Shown here: piece by piece, positions 27,745 to 35,406 of the stretch
How the letters are laid out: the number at the start of each line of letters is the position of its first letter
How positions within the stretch are numbered: the stretch's first letter is position 1
NCBI RefSeq assembly: GCF_014196715.1
Contig: NZ_JACIEF010000004.1
Coordinates: 372,001-436,000, forward strand
Reading direction: 5' to 3'
Length of the DNA stretch: 64,000 nt
DNA from: Pedobacter zeae
GTDB lineage: Bacteria > Bacteroidota > Bacteroidia > Sphingobacteriales > Sphingobacteriaceae
The notes under the pieces: model-generated
The model's input: only the letters and a program-made list of their open reading frames with translations
What the model was told of the DNA's origin: nothing
Databases searched by the model: none
Position numbers and translations under genes: made by a program

Positions 27745-28920
27745 ATGGAAGCATACATAATAGCAGGATACCGTACAGCAGTGGGTAAAGCACCCCGCGG
27801 TGTATTCCGTTTCACAAGGGCCGACGATTTAGCTGCGGAAGTAATTAGGGCCCTGGTGGCTTCGGTTCCGAATTTAGATAAAGAACAGATTGATGATGTA
27901 ATTGTGGGTAACGCTACTCCAGAAGCAGAGCAAGGGCTAAACATAGGCCGTATGGTTTCGCTAATGGGGCTGGATACCGATAAGGTTCCAGGCGTTACCG
28001 TAAACCGTTACTGTGCATCGGGTTTAGATACCATTGCTACGGCAGTTGCCAAAATTAAGGCTGGTATGGCCGATTGTATCATTGCCGGTGGGGTTGAGGT
28101 AATGAGTGGAATGCCTTTTGGGGGCTGGAAACTGGTGCCTAATGCCGAGGTGGCAAAAAATAATCCGGATTGGTATTGGGGAATGGGCTTAACCGCCGAA
28201 GCAGTTGCCAAAGAGTATAAGGTGAGCCGTGAGGATCAGGATGCATTTTCACTAAAATCTCACGAGAAAGCCATTCATGCCATTAAAAATGGTCATTTAA
28301 AGGATGGTATTTTGCCTATCACGGTGAACGAAAATTACCTGGATGCCAACTTGAAAAAGAAAACGCGTTCTTATGTAGTTGACACGGATGAAGGGCCACG
28401 TGCAGATACTACCTTAGATAAATTGGCGAAACTGAAACCTGTATTCGATGCGGTTGGAAGCGTAACTGCAGGTAATTCATCGCAAACATCTGATGGTGCT
28501 GCTTTTGTTCTGGTAGTGTCTGAAAAGAAAATGAAAGAACTGAATGCCGAGCCGATAGCCAGACTGGTAAGTTACGGTATTGCAGGTGTTCCGCCCCGCA
28601 TTATGGGCATCGGGCCAATTGAGGCTATTCCAAAAGCACTGAAACAAGCTGGTTTGAAAAAAGAAGATATCGATTTAATTGAGCTGAATGAAGCCTTTGC
28701 CTCTCAATCTTTAGCGGTAATCAGAACTTTAGATTTAAACCCCGATGTTATCAATGTTAATGGAGGGGCTATTGCACTTGGCCATCCATTAGGCTGTACC
28801 GGAGCAAAACTCACCGTACAGATCATGAACGAATTAAAAAGACAGCACAAAAAATACGGAATGGTAACCATGTGCGTTGGAACCGGGCAAGGCGCTGCGG
28901 GGATTTTTGAGTTGCTTTAA
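27745..28920 (+). CDS. fadA: Acetyl-CoA acyltransferase (3-ketoacyl-CoA thiolase)
   Basis: Last step of the beta-oxidation spiral: thiolytic cleavage of 3-ketoacyl-CoA to acetyl-CoA and a shortened acyl-CoA. At 391 residues it has the normal length. The nucleophilic Cys is in VNRYCASGLDTI, the active-site His is in GGAIALGHPLGCTGAK and the second catalytic Cys is in TMCVGTGQGAAGIF. IIAGGVEVMSGMPFG and DLIELNEAFASQS are further family signatures. It acts with the FadN-type enzyme encoded just upstream. Its start codon directly follows the TAGATACTAAAAA repeat sequence, so translation initiation uses repeat-derived sequence. Confidence 0.95.
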   Translation: MEAYIIAGYRTAVGKAPRGVFRFTRADDLAAEVIRALVASVPNLDKEQIDDVIVGNATPEAEQGLNIGRMVSLMGLDTDKVPGVTVNRYCASGLDTIATAVAKIKAGMADCIIAGGVEVMSGMPFGGWKLVPNAEVAKNNPDWYWGMGLTAEAVAKEYKVSREDQDAFSLKSHEKAIHAIKNGHLKDGILPITVNENYLDANLKKKTRSYVVDTDEGPRADTTLDKLAKLKPVFDAVGSVTAGNSSQTSDGAAFVLVVSEKKMKELNAEPIARLVSYGIAGVPPRIMGIGPIEAIPKALKQAGLKKEDIDLIELNEAFASQSLAVIRTLDLNPDVINVNGGAIALGHPLGCTGAKLTVQIMNELKRQHKKYGMVTMCVGTGQGAAGIFELL

Positions 28921-28924
28921 ATTA

Positions 28925-28952
28925 GTATCAAGATATGAGTATGTAGTATCAA
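28925..28952 (+). repeat. Left inverted repeat flanking the four-helix-bundle gene
   Basis: It is complementary, with few mismatches, to 29473-29497: the core CAAGATATGAGTAT here matches CAAGACATGAGTAT on the other strand there, and both continue into AGTATCAAG. It starts four bases after the thiolase stop codon. Confidence 0.7.
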
Positions 28953-29027
28953 GATTTAATAGCAGGTGAATAAACCGGTTTATAAAATCATCCCGACATA
29001 TTACTCAATCACTAATACTAATGGTAT

Positions 29028-29378
29028 ATGCACAATTTTAAAGAATTAAAAGTTTGGCAAAAATCAATTGATTTGGCAGTTGATGTTTATAAGGCTAGTT
29101 CGTTTTTGCCTGTTGATGAGAGATACGGTTTGATTTCTCAAATGAAAAGATGCGCTGTCTCGATACCTTCCAATATTGCTGAGGGAGCGGGTAGGGGAAC
29201 CAGTGCACAATTTAAATATTTTTTAACGATAAGTCAGGGCTCTGCTTTTGAACTAGAGGCTCAGGTAATTATTTCAAATAAATTGGGATTATTGGATGAT
29301 CCGCTTGCTATTGATTTGATTGAAAAAACTACTGAAGTTCAAAAGATGATTTATGCCCTGGAAAGAAGATTAATTTGA
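29028..29378 (+). CDS. Four-helix-bundle protein of the S23 / 23S rRNA intervening-sequence family
   Basis: A 116-residue cytosolic protein that begins MHNFKELKVWQKSIDL, the typical opening of the S23/IVS family (TIGR02436). RYGLISQMKRCAVSIPSNIAEGAGR is its most conserved part, and FLTISQGSAFELEAQVIISNKLG follows. The family folds as a pentameric four-helix bundle, is related to the Avd proteins of diversity-generating retroelements and was first found encoded inside 23S rRNA intervening sequences; its function is unknown. Here it lies inside the beta-oxidation operon, between thiolase and acyl-CoA dehydrogenase. It is flanked by complementary sequences, so it looks like an inserted cassette. 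No reverse transcriptase is present. Confidence 0.9.
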   Translation: MHNFKELKVWQKSIDLAVDVYKASSFLPVDERYGLISQMKRCAVSIPSNIAEGAGRGTSAQFKYFLTISQGSAFELEAQVIISNKLGLLDDPLAIDLIEKTTEVQKMIYALERRLI

Positions 29379-29472
29379 TATGGATATCGAAAGTTAAGAT
29401 TTGATTATCAATGATCAAGGTTGAATTGCATAGCAGGAAATATAAAATGAAAATTTATGATGTATGCTTTGT

Positions 29473-29497
29473 CTTGATACTTAATACTCATGTCTTG
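29473..29497 (+). repeat. Right inverted repeat flanking the four-helix-bundle gene
   Basis: Contains an exact TTGATACTTAATAC unit followed by TCATGTCTTG. It pairs with 28925-28952 and is followed by a further ACTAGATACTAAA copy that ends at the acyl-CoA dehydrogenase start codon. Confidence 0.7.
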
Positions 29498-29530
29498 GCA
29501 TTCTTTACTCAACACTAGATACTAAAAACC

Positions 29531-31324
29531 ATGGAAACAACTGAAAAAAAGACAATTAAAGGTGGAGAATTTTTAATTAAGGATACCACCTATCAGGAAG
29601 TATTCATCCCTGAAGAATTTGATGAAGAGCAACAGATGATTGCACAGACCTGTCGCGATTTTTTGGCGGCTGAAGTTTACCCCAATTTAGATAAAATCGA
29701 TAAACAGGAAGACCCGGAGTTAATGCCAACACTTTTAACCAAAGCCGGCGAACTGGGTATCTTGGGTGTTTCGGTACCTGAAGAATACGGAGGTTTTGGT
29801 AAAAACTTTAATACCTCCATGTTGGTTGCTGATATAGTTGGAGCCGGACACTCTTTTGCGGTGGCACTTTCTGCACATACGGGTATCGGTACCTTGCCAA
29901 TTTTATATTACGGAAATGAAGAACAAAAAGCAAAATACATCCCTAAACTGGGCTCTGGTGAATGGAAAGCTGCTTATTGTTTAACAGAGCCAAACTCGGG
30001 TTCGGATGCAAACTCAGGTAAAACAAAAGCTAAACTGAGCGATGATGGTAAACATTATATCATCAACGGTCAGAAAATGTGGATCACGAACGGTGGTTTT
30101 GCCGATATTTTTATTGTTTTTGCCAAAATAGACGACGATAAAAACTTAACCGCATTTATTGTGGAGAAAGATTTCGGCGGGATCACCATGAATCCTGAAG
30201 AACATAAAATGGGCATCAAAGGCTCTTCAACACGCCAGGTTTTCTTTAATGATTGTCCCGTACCTGTTGAGAATATGTTAAGCGAACGTGAAAACGGTTT
30301 CAAAATCGCGGTAAACATTTTAAATATTGGCCGTATTAAATTATCTGCTGCTGCCATCGGTGCTTCAAAAGCAACGTTAAATACTGCGATCAATTATTCA
30401 AATGAAAGGATTCAGTTTGGCCGTCCCATTTCTAAATATGGGGCCATCCGCTTTAAAATTGCAGAGATCGCTTCTAAAATTTATGCCGTTGATGCGGCGA
30501 ATTACCGTGCCGGACAGAACATAGATGATACCTACGACCAATTGGTTGCAGGAGGAATGGAATCGGGCAAAGCCAGGTTAAAATCTGTTGAGCAATTTGC
30601 GGTAGAATGCGCTATCTTAAAAGTGTGGGGTTCGGAAGCATTGGATTATACCGTTGATGAAGGCGTTCAGATTTATGGTGGTATGGGTTTTTCTGCCGAT
30701 GCACCAATGGACAGGGCTTACCGCGATGCACGTATCAACAGGATTTTCGAAGGTACCAACGAAATTAACCGTTTGTTAACCGTTGATATGATGCTGAAAC
30801 GTGCCATGAAAGGCGAGTTGGATTTAATGACACCTGCCACTGCTGTAGCAGCCGAATTGATGAGCATTCCTGATTTCGGAGAAGAAGATACCACGCTATT
30901 TGCTGCAGAGAAAAAGGTATTATCGAACCTTAAAAAAGCAACCTTAATGGTAGCCGGTGCTGCGGTACAAAAGCTCATGATGACCTTAAGCAAAGAACAG
31001 GAAATTTTAATGAACATTGCCGATATGGCCAGTTATGTATATGTAGCTGAATCCGCCTTGTTGAGAACCGAAAAACTGGTTGCCATGCGTGGCGAAGCCG
31101 CGGTGGCCGGTCAGCTGGATTTACTTCGTATTTATCTGGTTGAAGCGGTTGATGGAATAGCCAAGGCGGGTAAAGAAGCATTATGGGCATTTGCCGAAGG
31201 CGATGAGTTGCGTATGATGCAGGTAGGCTTGCGCCGCTTTACCAAAATGGAGCCATTTAATGTTAAAGATGCCCGCCAAAGGGTTGCACAACAATTAATC
31301 GAAGCCAATAAATATATCTTTTAA
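29531..31324 (+). CDS. Acyl-CoA dehydrogenase
   Basis: FAD enzyme that starts beta-oxidation by oxidising acyl-CoA to enoyl-CoA. At 597 residues it is longer than the 380-residue short/medium-chain type and resembles Bacillus FadE. The classical three-part fold occupies the first 400 residues, with the signature YCLTEPNSGSDA, the FAD-contacting KMWITNGGFADIFIVFAK, the QFGRPISKYGAI region and the catalytic Glu in RIFEGTNEINRL. An extra helical C-terminal domain of about 180 residues follows. Electrons would pass to an electron-transfer flavoprotein not encoded in this window. It is the last gene of the beta-oxidation operon, with a strong terminator after it. Confidence 0.94.
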   Translation: METTEKKTIKGGEFLIKDTTYQEVFIPEEFDEEQQMIAQTCRDFLAAEVYPNLDKIDKQEDPELMPTLLTKAGELGILGVSVPEEYGGFGKNFNTSMLVADIVGAGHSFAVALSAHTGIGTLPILYYGNEEQKAKYIPKLGSGEWKAAYCLTEPNSGSDANSGKTKAKLSDDGKHYIINGQKMWITNGGFADIFIVFAKIDDDKNLTAFIVEKDFGGITMNPEEHKMGIKGSSTRQVFFNDCPVPVENMLSERENGFKIAVNILNIGRIKLSAAAIGASKATLNTAINYSNERIQFGRPISKYGAIRFKIAEIASKIYAVDAANYRAGQNIDDTYDQLVAGGMESGKARLKSVEQFAVECAILKVWGSEALDYTVDEGVQIYGGMGFSADAPMDRAYRDARINRIFEGTNEINRLLTVDMMLKRAMKGELDLMTPATAVAAELMSIPDFGEEDTTLFAAEKKVLSNLKKATLMVAGAAVQKLMMTLSKEQEILMNIADMASYVYVAESALLRTEKLVAMRGEAAVAGQLDLLRIYLVEAVDGIAKAGKEALWAFAEGDELRMMQVGLRRFTKMEPFNVKDARQRVAQQLIEANKYIF

Positions 31325-31345
31325 GGTAGAAGGTCGAAAGGTTGA

Positions 31346-31389
31346 GGGTTTAAGGTTTAGGTGCATGCCTAAATCTTAAACCCTTTTTT
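31346..31389 (+). terminator. Terminator of the beta-oxidation operon
   Basis: A long stem, GGGTTTAAGGTTTAGG pairing with CCTAAATCTTAAACCC across a TGCATG loop, with TTTTTT after it. Confidence 0.9.
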
Positions 31390-31466
31390 ATGCTGCAGAA
31401 ATCTTTCTCATGTTCTTTAGCTTTTTACCTTTTTAAACGCCTTAAATTTGTTAAAATAGGTTAAAA

Positions 31467-31498
31467 ATTGCAGCATCTGCATTAAAAGCTTATTTTTG
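31467..31498 (+). promoter_or_regulatory. Probable promoter of the FKBP lipoprotein pair
   Basis: ATTG at 31467-31470, a 20-base spacer and TATTTTTG at 31491-31498. The start codon is only seven bases beyond the box, so the transcript would have almost no 5' leader. Confidence 0.45.
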
Positions 31499-31504
31499 CT
31501 GACT

Positions 31505-31990
31505 ATGGTTAAGTTTAAATACATTATTTTATTGATATGCCTTACGGGATGTCTTGCCGCCTGTAAAAAAAATGCGCCAGTTGATGATTACGATCCTACT
31601 CCGCAATTTAAGGCAGATACTACTGCAATCAGTGCTTTTGTTAAGGCTAATAATATTCCGGCAACAAAAGATGCCAGCGGTATTTTTTATCAGATAATAG
31701 CTCCGGGATCAGGAAACGTAAGTTACCTGACTTCTACCGTGATTACTGCAGATTATGAAGGTAGATTATTAAACGGTACCATTTTCGACAGTACCAAGGG
31801 AACGCCAATTTCTTTTAAACTTGGAAATGTTATTTTAGGATGGCAGTTTGGGATCCAGAAGATACAAAAAGGGGGTAAAATCAGGTTAATTATTCCATCT
31901 TACTTTGGCTATGGAACACAGTCGCCATCATCGTCGATTCCTCCTAATTCAGTACTCGATTTTACTATAACACTTACAGACGTACAATAA
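31505..31990 (+). CDS. FKBP-type peptidyl-prolyl isomerase, lipoprotein
   Basis: A protein of about 161 residues. Its lipoprotein signal has Cys at LTGC or, more likely, LAAC, the latter followed by KKNAPVDDYD, a charged start compatible with surface or periplasmic outer-membrane anchoring. The rest is one FKBP domain: ITADYEGRLLNGTIFDSTKG opens it, VILGWQFGIQKIQKGGKIRLIIPSYFGYG is the core active-site region and IPPNSVLDFTITL is the closing strand. It would assist folding of exported proteins by proline isomerisation. The ATG at 31505 is preferred to a TTG three codons earlier. It is translated three bases ahead of the next FKBP gene. Confidence 0.92.
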   Translation: MVKFKYIILLICLTGCLAACKKNAPVDDYDPTPQFKADTTAISAFVKANNIPATKDASGIFYQIIAPGSGNVSYLTSTVITADYEGRLLNGTIFDSTKGTPISFKLGNVILGWQFGIQKIQKGGKIRLIIPSYFGYGTQSPSSSIPPNSVLDFTITLTDVQ

Positions 31991-31993
31991 TAA

Positions 31994-32902
31994 ATGAACA
32001 AATTTACTAAACCTGGCCTATTTACACTTTTACTGGCTACTGTAGTTTTCAGCTCGTGCAAAAAGGACTATGAAACTATTCAAAGTATAGATGATGCGGC
32101 CATAAAGGCTTATATATCAAAAAATAATTTAACCCAGATGATACCTGATCCTGATAAAACAGGATTTTATTATCAACCAACTAATCCTGCAGATGGAACA
32201 TATTTCCTGAATCCTGATTCCGTATTTTACGATATTACGGTAAAATCCATGCAAACCGGAACAACTTATCTTCAGTCTCCTGCCAATGGTAACCTGGGTA
32301 CTTATGTTGGTTATTTAAGTAATTTTTTCCAATCATCTTTATCAACGTCCATTACTTACAATATACCTGCATTAAGAACCGCTGCTTTGAGCCTTAAACC
32401 TGGAGGGAGTGCCAGAATATTATTGCCATCTTATTTAGCTTTTGGTAAAAATGGTACCGGGCCGATACCTTCTAATGAAAATCTTGATTTTACGATCAAA
32501 ACCTATCCATACCGTAAACAGTGGTTATTTGATGATGATAAAATAAAGAACTTTTTGGCGGCTAAAGGTTTAACCGCAACAAAAGATCCAAGTAGAATTT
32601 ATTATATAGTGAATACCGTTGGTACTGGCGATGCAATAAATGGGGTTGAAAGCACCGTAAATGTAAAATATACGGGCCGAACCCTTGATGGAACATCCTT
32701 CGATTCTAACTCCAGTGGTTTCTCGTCAACTTTAACTGGCCTGATTCAAGCCTGGCAAATTATGATTCCAAAGTTTAAAGTTGGAACAAAATTCAGGATG
32801 ATTATCCCTTCAGATTTGGCTTATGGAAAGTCGGGCAGTGGCACCATCCCTGCTAACGCAGTATTGGATTTTGATATAGAAATTGTAAGCGTTACGAATT
32901 AG
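31994..32902 (+). CDS. Two-domain FKBP-type peptidyl-prolyl isomerase, lipoprotein
   Basis: A 302-residue lipoprotein (LATVVFSSC) with two FKBP-like halves. The second half (residues about 190-302) is a regular FKBP domain with VNVKYTGRTLDGTSFDSN, IQAWQIMIPKFKVGTKFRMIIPSDLAYGKSG and IPANAVLDFDIEI. The first half keeps the outline (GFYYQPTNP, LKPGGSARILLPSYLAFGKNG, IPSNENLDFTIK) but has lost the YTG-FDS segment, so it is probably not catalytic. It lies three bases after the single-domain FKBP gene and is surely co-transcribed. Its last 11 bases overlap the end of the convergent photolyase gene, with no terminator between. Confidence 0.92.
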   Translation: MNKFTKPGLFTLLLATVVFSSCKKDYETIQSIDDAAIKAYISKNNLTQMIPDPDKTGFYYQPTNPADGTYFLNPDSVFYDITVKSMQTGTTYLQSPANGNLGTYVGYLSNFFQSSLSTSITYNIPALRTAALSLKPGGSARILLPSYLAFGKNGTGPIPSNENLDFTIKTYPYRKQWLFDDDKIKNFLAAKGLTATKDPSRIYYIVNTVGTGDAINGVESTVNVKYTGRTLDGTSFDSNSSGFSSTLTGLIQAWQIMIPKFKVGTKFRMIIPSDLAYGKSGSGTIPANAVLDFDIEIVSVTN

Positions 32903-34193
32903 CTAAAGCTTCTTTAAAAACCCTTAACACTCTTTCCCTTGCAAAAGTATGCTCAACTATAGGTTGGGCATATTTTTTTGTTTCTAATTCTGGTACCCAC
33001 TTTTTAATATATTCAAATTCAGGATCAAATTTTTTGGTTTGTAATTCGGGATTAAACACCCTAAAGTACGGCGCGGCATCGTTTCCTGAGCCTGCTGCCC
33101 ATTGCCAGCCACCTACATTACTTGCCATTTCGTAGTCGAGCAACTTTTCGGCAAAATAAGCTTCGCCCCAGCGCCAATCAATCAGTAAATGTTTAGTTAA
33201 AAAGCTGGCCACAATCATACGCACGCGGTTATGCATCCATCCGGTTTGGTTCAATTGCCGCATTCCGGCATCTACTATCGGGTAACCGGTATTGCCTTCG
33301 CGCCAGGCCTTAAATTCATCCTCATTGTTGCGCCATTTAATCTTGTCGTATTGCTTTTTAAAAGAATCAAAAGCCGAATAGGAGAAATGCCAAAGTATCA
33401 TCATGTAAAATTCGCGCCAGGCCAGTTCCGAAAGCCAGACGTTCGATTTTGCCTCTATCGCATCGCGTACTGCTTTTCTAATACTTAAAGTGCCAAAACG
33501 TAAATGCAGGCCAATATGGGTAGTGCCTTCTGCTGCCGGGAAATCGCGTGTTTTTGCATAATCGTTAAGCTTGTTTTTATAACTGATTTTGGGAAAATCC
33601 AGTTTGCTATTTTCAAAACCCATCTCTTTTAAAGCGGGGAGGGGCAGGTGCCTGGTCTGCAGTAAATTTTTAAAGTATTTTTTACTGGGATAGGCCTTTA
33701 CATAAAAATCGTTCAGTTTAGCATGCCATTGTTTGTAAAAAGGGGTAAACACCGTATAAGGTGTTTTATCTGCTTTTAAAATCTCATCTTTTTCAAAAAT
33801 AACCTGGTCTTTATGCGTTTTGAAGGCAATTTTTTCACTCGTTAAATATTCGGCCATATTATCATCACGTTCGCGTGCATAAGGCTCATAATCGTGGTTG
33901 GTGTATACTTCTTTAATGTCGTATTGCTTTAAAATTTCAGGCCATACTTTTTCAGGTTCTCCGTATTTTACCAGTAAATCTGACCCGCTTTGCTGAAGTT
34001 GTTTTTTTAAATCCGCGATGGTCTCGTAAATAAAAGTTACGCGGGCATCACCTTTTGGTAGTTTATCCAATATGTTTTTATCAAAGATAAAAAGTGGGAG
34101 AACGGGATAAGTACTTTTTAGGGCATGGTATAAGGCAGCATTATCTTCTAAACGTAAATCGCGGCGGAACCAGTGAATGGATATTGCAGTCAT
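32892..34193 (-). CDS. phrB: Deoxyribodipyrimidine photolyase (CPD class I)
   Basis: Light-driven repair of cyclobutane pyrimidine dimers. The 433-residue protein has the N-terminal alpha/beta antenna domain (IHWFRRDLRLEDNAAL) and the C-terminal FAD domain. Characteristic parts are GLHLRFGTLSIRKAV, LAWREFYMMILWHF, YPIVDAGMRQLNQTGWMHNRVRM and NVGGWQWAAGSGNDAAPYFRVFNP. The tryptophans of the electron-transfer chain and the Glu of the CPD pocket region lie within these blocks. The start MTAISIHWF follows a short spacer from the neighbouring epimerase-like gene on the same strand, so they may share a transcript. A second member of the family, DASH type, is divergent nearby. Confidence 0.95.
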   Translation of the reverse strand: MTAISIHWFRRDLRLEDNAALYHALKSTYPVLPLFIFDKNILDKLPKGDARVTFIYETIADLKKQLQQSGSDLLVKYGEPEKVWPEILKQYDIKEVYTNHDYEPYARERDDNMAEYLTSEKIAFKTHKDQVIFEKDEILKADKTPYTVFTPFYKQWHAKLNDFYVKAYPSKKYFKNLLQTRHLPLPALKEMGFENSKLDFPKISYKNKLNDYAKTRDFPAAEGTTHIGLHLRFGTLSIRKAVRDAIEAKSNVWLSELAWREFYMMILWHFSYSAFDSFKKQYDKIKWRNNEDEFKAWREGNTGYPIVDAGMRQLNQTGWMHNRVRMIVASFLTKHLLIDWRWGEAYFAEKLLDYEMASNVGGWQWAAGSGNDAAPYFRVFNPELQTKKFDPEFEYIKKWVPELETKKYAQPIVEHTFARERVLRVFKEALANS

Positions 34194-34270
34194 GTGTATA
34201 ACTTATAATGATAATTTGTTTGGGTTATTTATTGGCGAGAAGCGTTTCGTGTCGATTAACCACAGATACG

Positions 34271-34290
34271 GTTTTCAATTGGCAGTTTGC
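34271..34290 (+). repeat. Dispersed repeat, copy 2 (GAGTTGGCAGTTTTC family, partial)
   Basis: GTTTTCAATTGGCAGTTTGC matches the family with two substitutions. It lies in the short gap between photolyase and epimerase-like genes. Confidence 0.5.
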
Positions 34291-34336
34291 ATTTAACGAT
34301 AAAAAGTTCATCACTCTTAACAATTAAGCGGTTAAG

Positions 34337-35239
34337 CTACTTATAAAGATCCTTCAAAGCGTCTTCCAAATGTGTAAATTTAAATTTAAACCCAGCATCC
34401 AGAATTTTTTGTGCGGAGGTATTATTGCTCATTAAAACGGCTTCAACACGTTCTCCGAGTAATAATGCCAGTGCTTTTTTAGGAACTTTAATGGGCCATA
34501 CCGGGCGGTGCAACTGTTTGGCAATGGCTTTGGTTAAGGTCGTATTGGTTACGGGAAATGGCGCACAGGCATTGTAACTGTTTTCCATTTTAAGGTTTTC
34601 TATAGCTTCGATGCACATTTCAACCATATCATCAATGTGTAACCAGGGTGTCCATTGGTTCCCGGTACCCAGTGGTGCACCTGCAAATAACTTTACAGGC
34701 TGAGCCAATTGTGGTAATGCTCCACCTTTTGTGCTGAAAACAATACCGGTTCGAAGTTTTACAATTCTGAGGCTCAGCTTTTTGCCCTGATCTACAGCGT
34801 CTTCCCATAGCTTACAACATTCGGCTAAGAAGCCATAGCCATTTGGGCTCTCTTCGGTTAAGATTTCATCGCCGCAATCGCCATAAAAGCCAACTGCAGA
34901 AGAGGAAATAAACGATTTGATCTGATGATCAGGTTTGGACTTAATGGCTCTGAAAAGCAATTCTGTAGATTTTACCCGGCTATCAATAATCTGTTTTTTG
35001 CGCTCATTGGTCCATTTTTTATCCGCAACGGGTTCTCCTGCCAAATGGATAACGGCGTCCACACCATTAAGGCAATCTGCGTCAATTGCTCCTTTGTACA
35101 CATCCCACACATAACCATTCGGATCATTGCTTTTTTTTCGAGAAAGTGTATTTACCTCGTAACCTTTGTTCAACAAATGCTTTTTTAATTCAGTACCTAC
35201 TAGTCCGGTAGCTCCGGTGATCAGAATCTTTTTTGCCAT
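34337..35239 (-). CDS. TIGR01777 family epimerase-like protein (SDR39U1 type)
   Basis: A short-chain dehydrogenase-fold protein of 300 residues starting MAKKILITGATGLVGTEL with the GxxGxxG dinucleotide motif. ADCLNGVDAVIHLAGEPVADKKW and SSSAVGFYGDCGDEILTE (catalytic Ser region) are typical of TIGR01777, as is GTGNQWTPWLHIDDM. The C-terminal domain has FKFKFTHLEDALKDLYK. In E. coli the homologue is YfcH, and in eukaryotes SDR39U1; the substrate is not known. In this window it sits between two photolyase-family genes. An in-frame ATG eight codons upstream was rejected because it adds MYLRCFKN ahead of the conserved first strand. Confidence 0.9.
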   Translation of the reverse strand: MAKKILITGATGLVGTELKKHLLNKGYEVNTLSRKKSNDPNGYVWDVYKGAIDADCLNGVDAVIHLAGEPVADKKWTNERKKQIIDSRVKSTELLFRAIKSKPDHQIKSFISSSAVGFYGDCGDEILTEESPNGYGFLAECCKLWEDAVDQGKKLSLRIVKLRTGIVFSTKGGALPQLAQPVKLFAGAPLGTGNQWTPWLHIDDMVEMCIEAIENLKMENSYNACAPFPVTNTTLTKAIAKQLHRPVWPIKVPKKALALLLGERVEAVLMSNNTSAQKILDAGFKFKFTHLEDALKDLYK

Positions 35240-35344
35240 ATTTTTAAAACACCGAAGATACAAAAGGGTTTGTTGGCAGGAATTAAAATGTATTAATCTG
35301 GTTTTAATTCTTTTGTTACCTATTTGTAAAGAATTATTCAGGGG

Positions 35345-35375
35345 TTTGATGTGGAAGAAAAATAAGATAAATTTG
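35345..35375 (+). promoter_or_regulatory. Promoter of the DASH cryptochrome gene
   Basis: TTTG at 35345-35348, exactly 19 bases, then TAAATTTG at 35368-35375: a perfect match to the Bacteroidota primary promoter consensus, 31 bases before the start codon. Confidence 0.65.
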
Positions 35376-35406
35376 TAAAGCGTTCTTATACCTTTTTCGA
35401 TAAAAG

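Noticed and set aside
29028..29378. Part of a diversity-generating retroelement (Avd-like protein)
   Set aside because: No reverse transcriptase, template repeat or variable C-lectin gene is nearby; the sequence fits the S23/IVS family.
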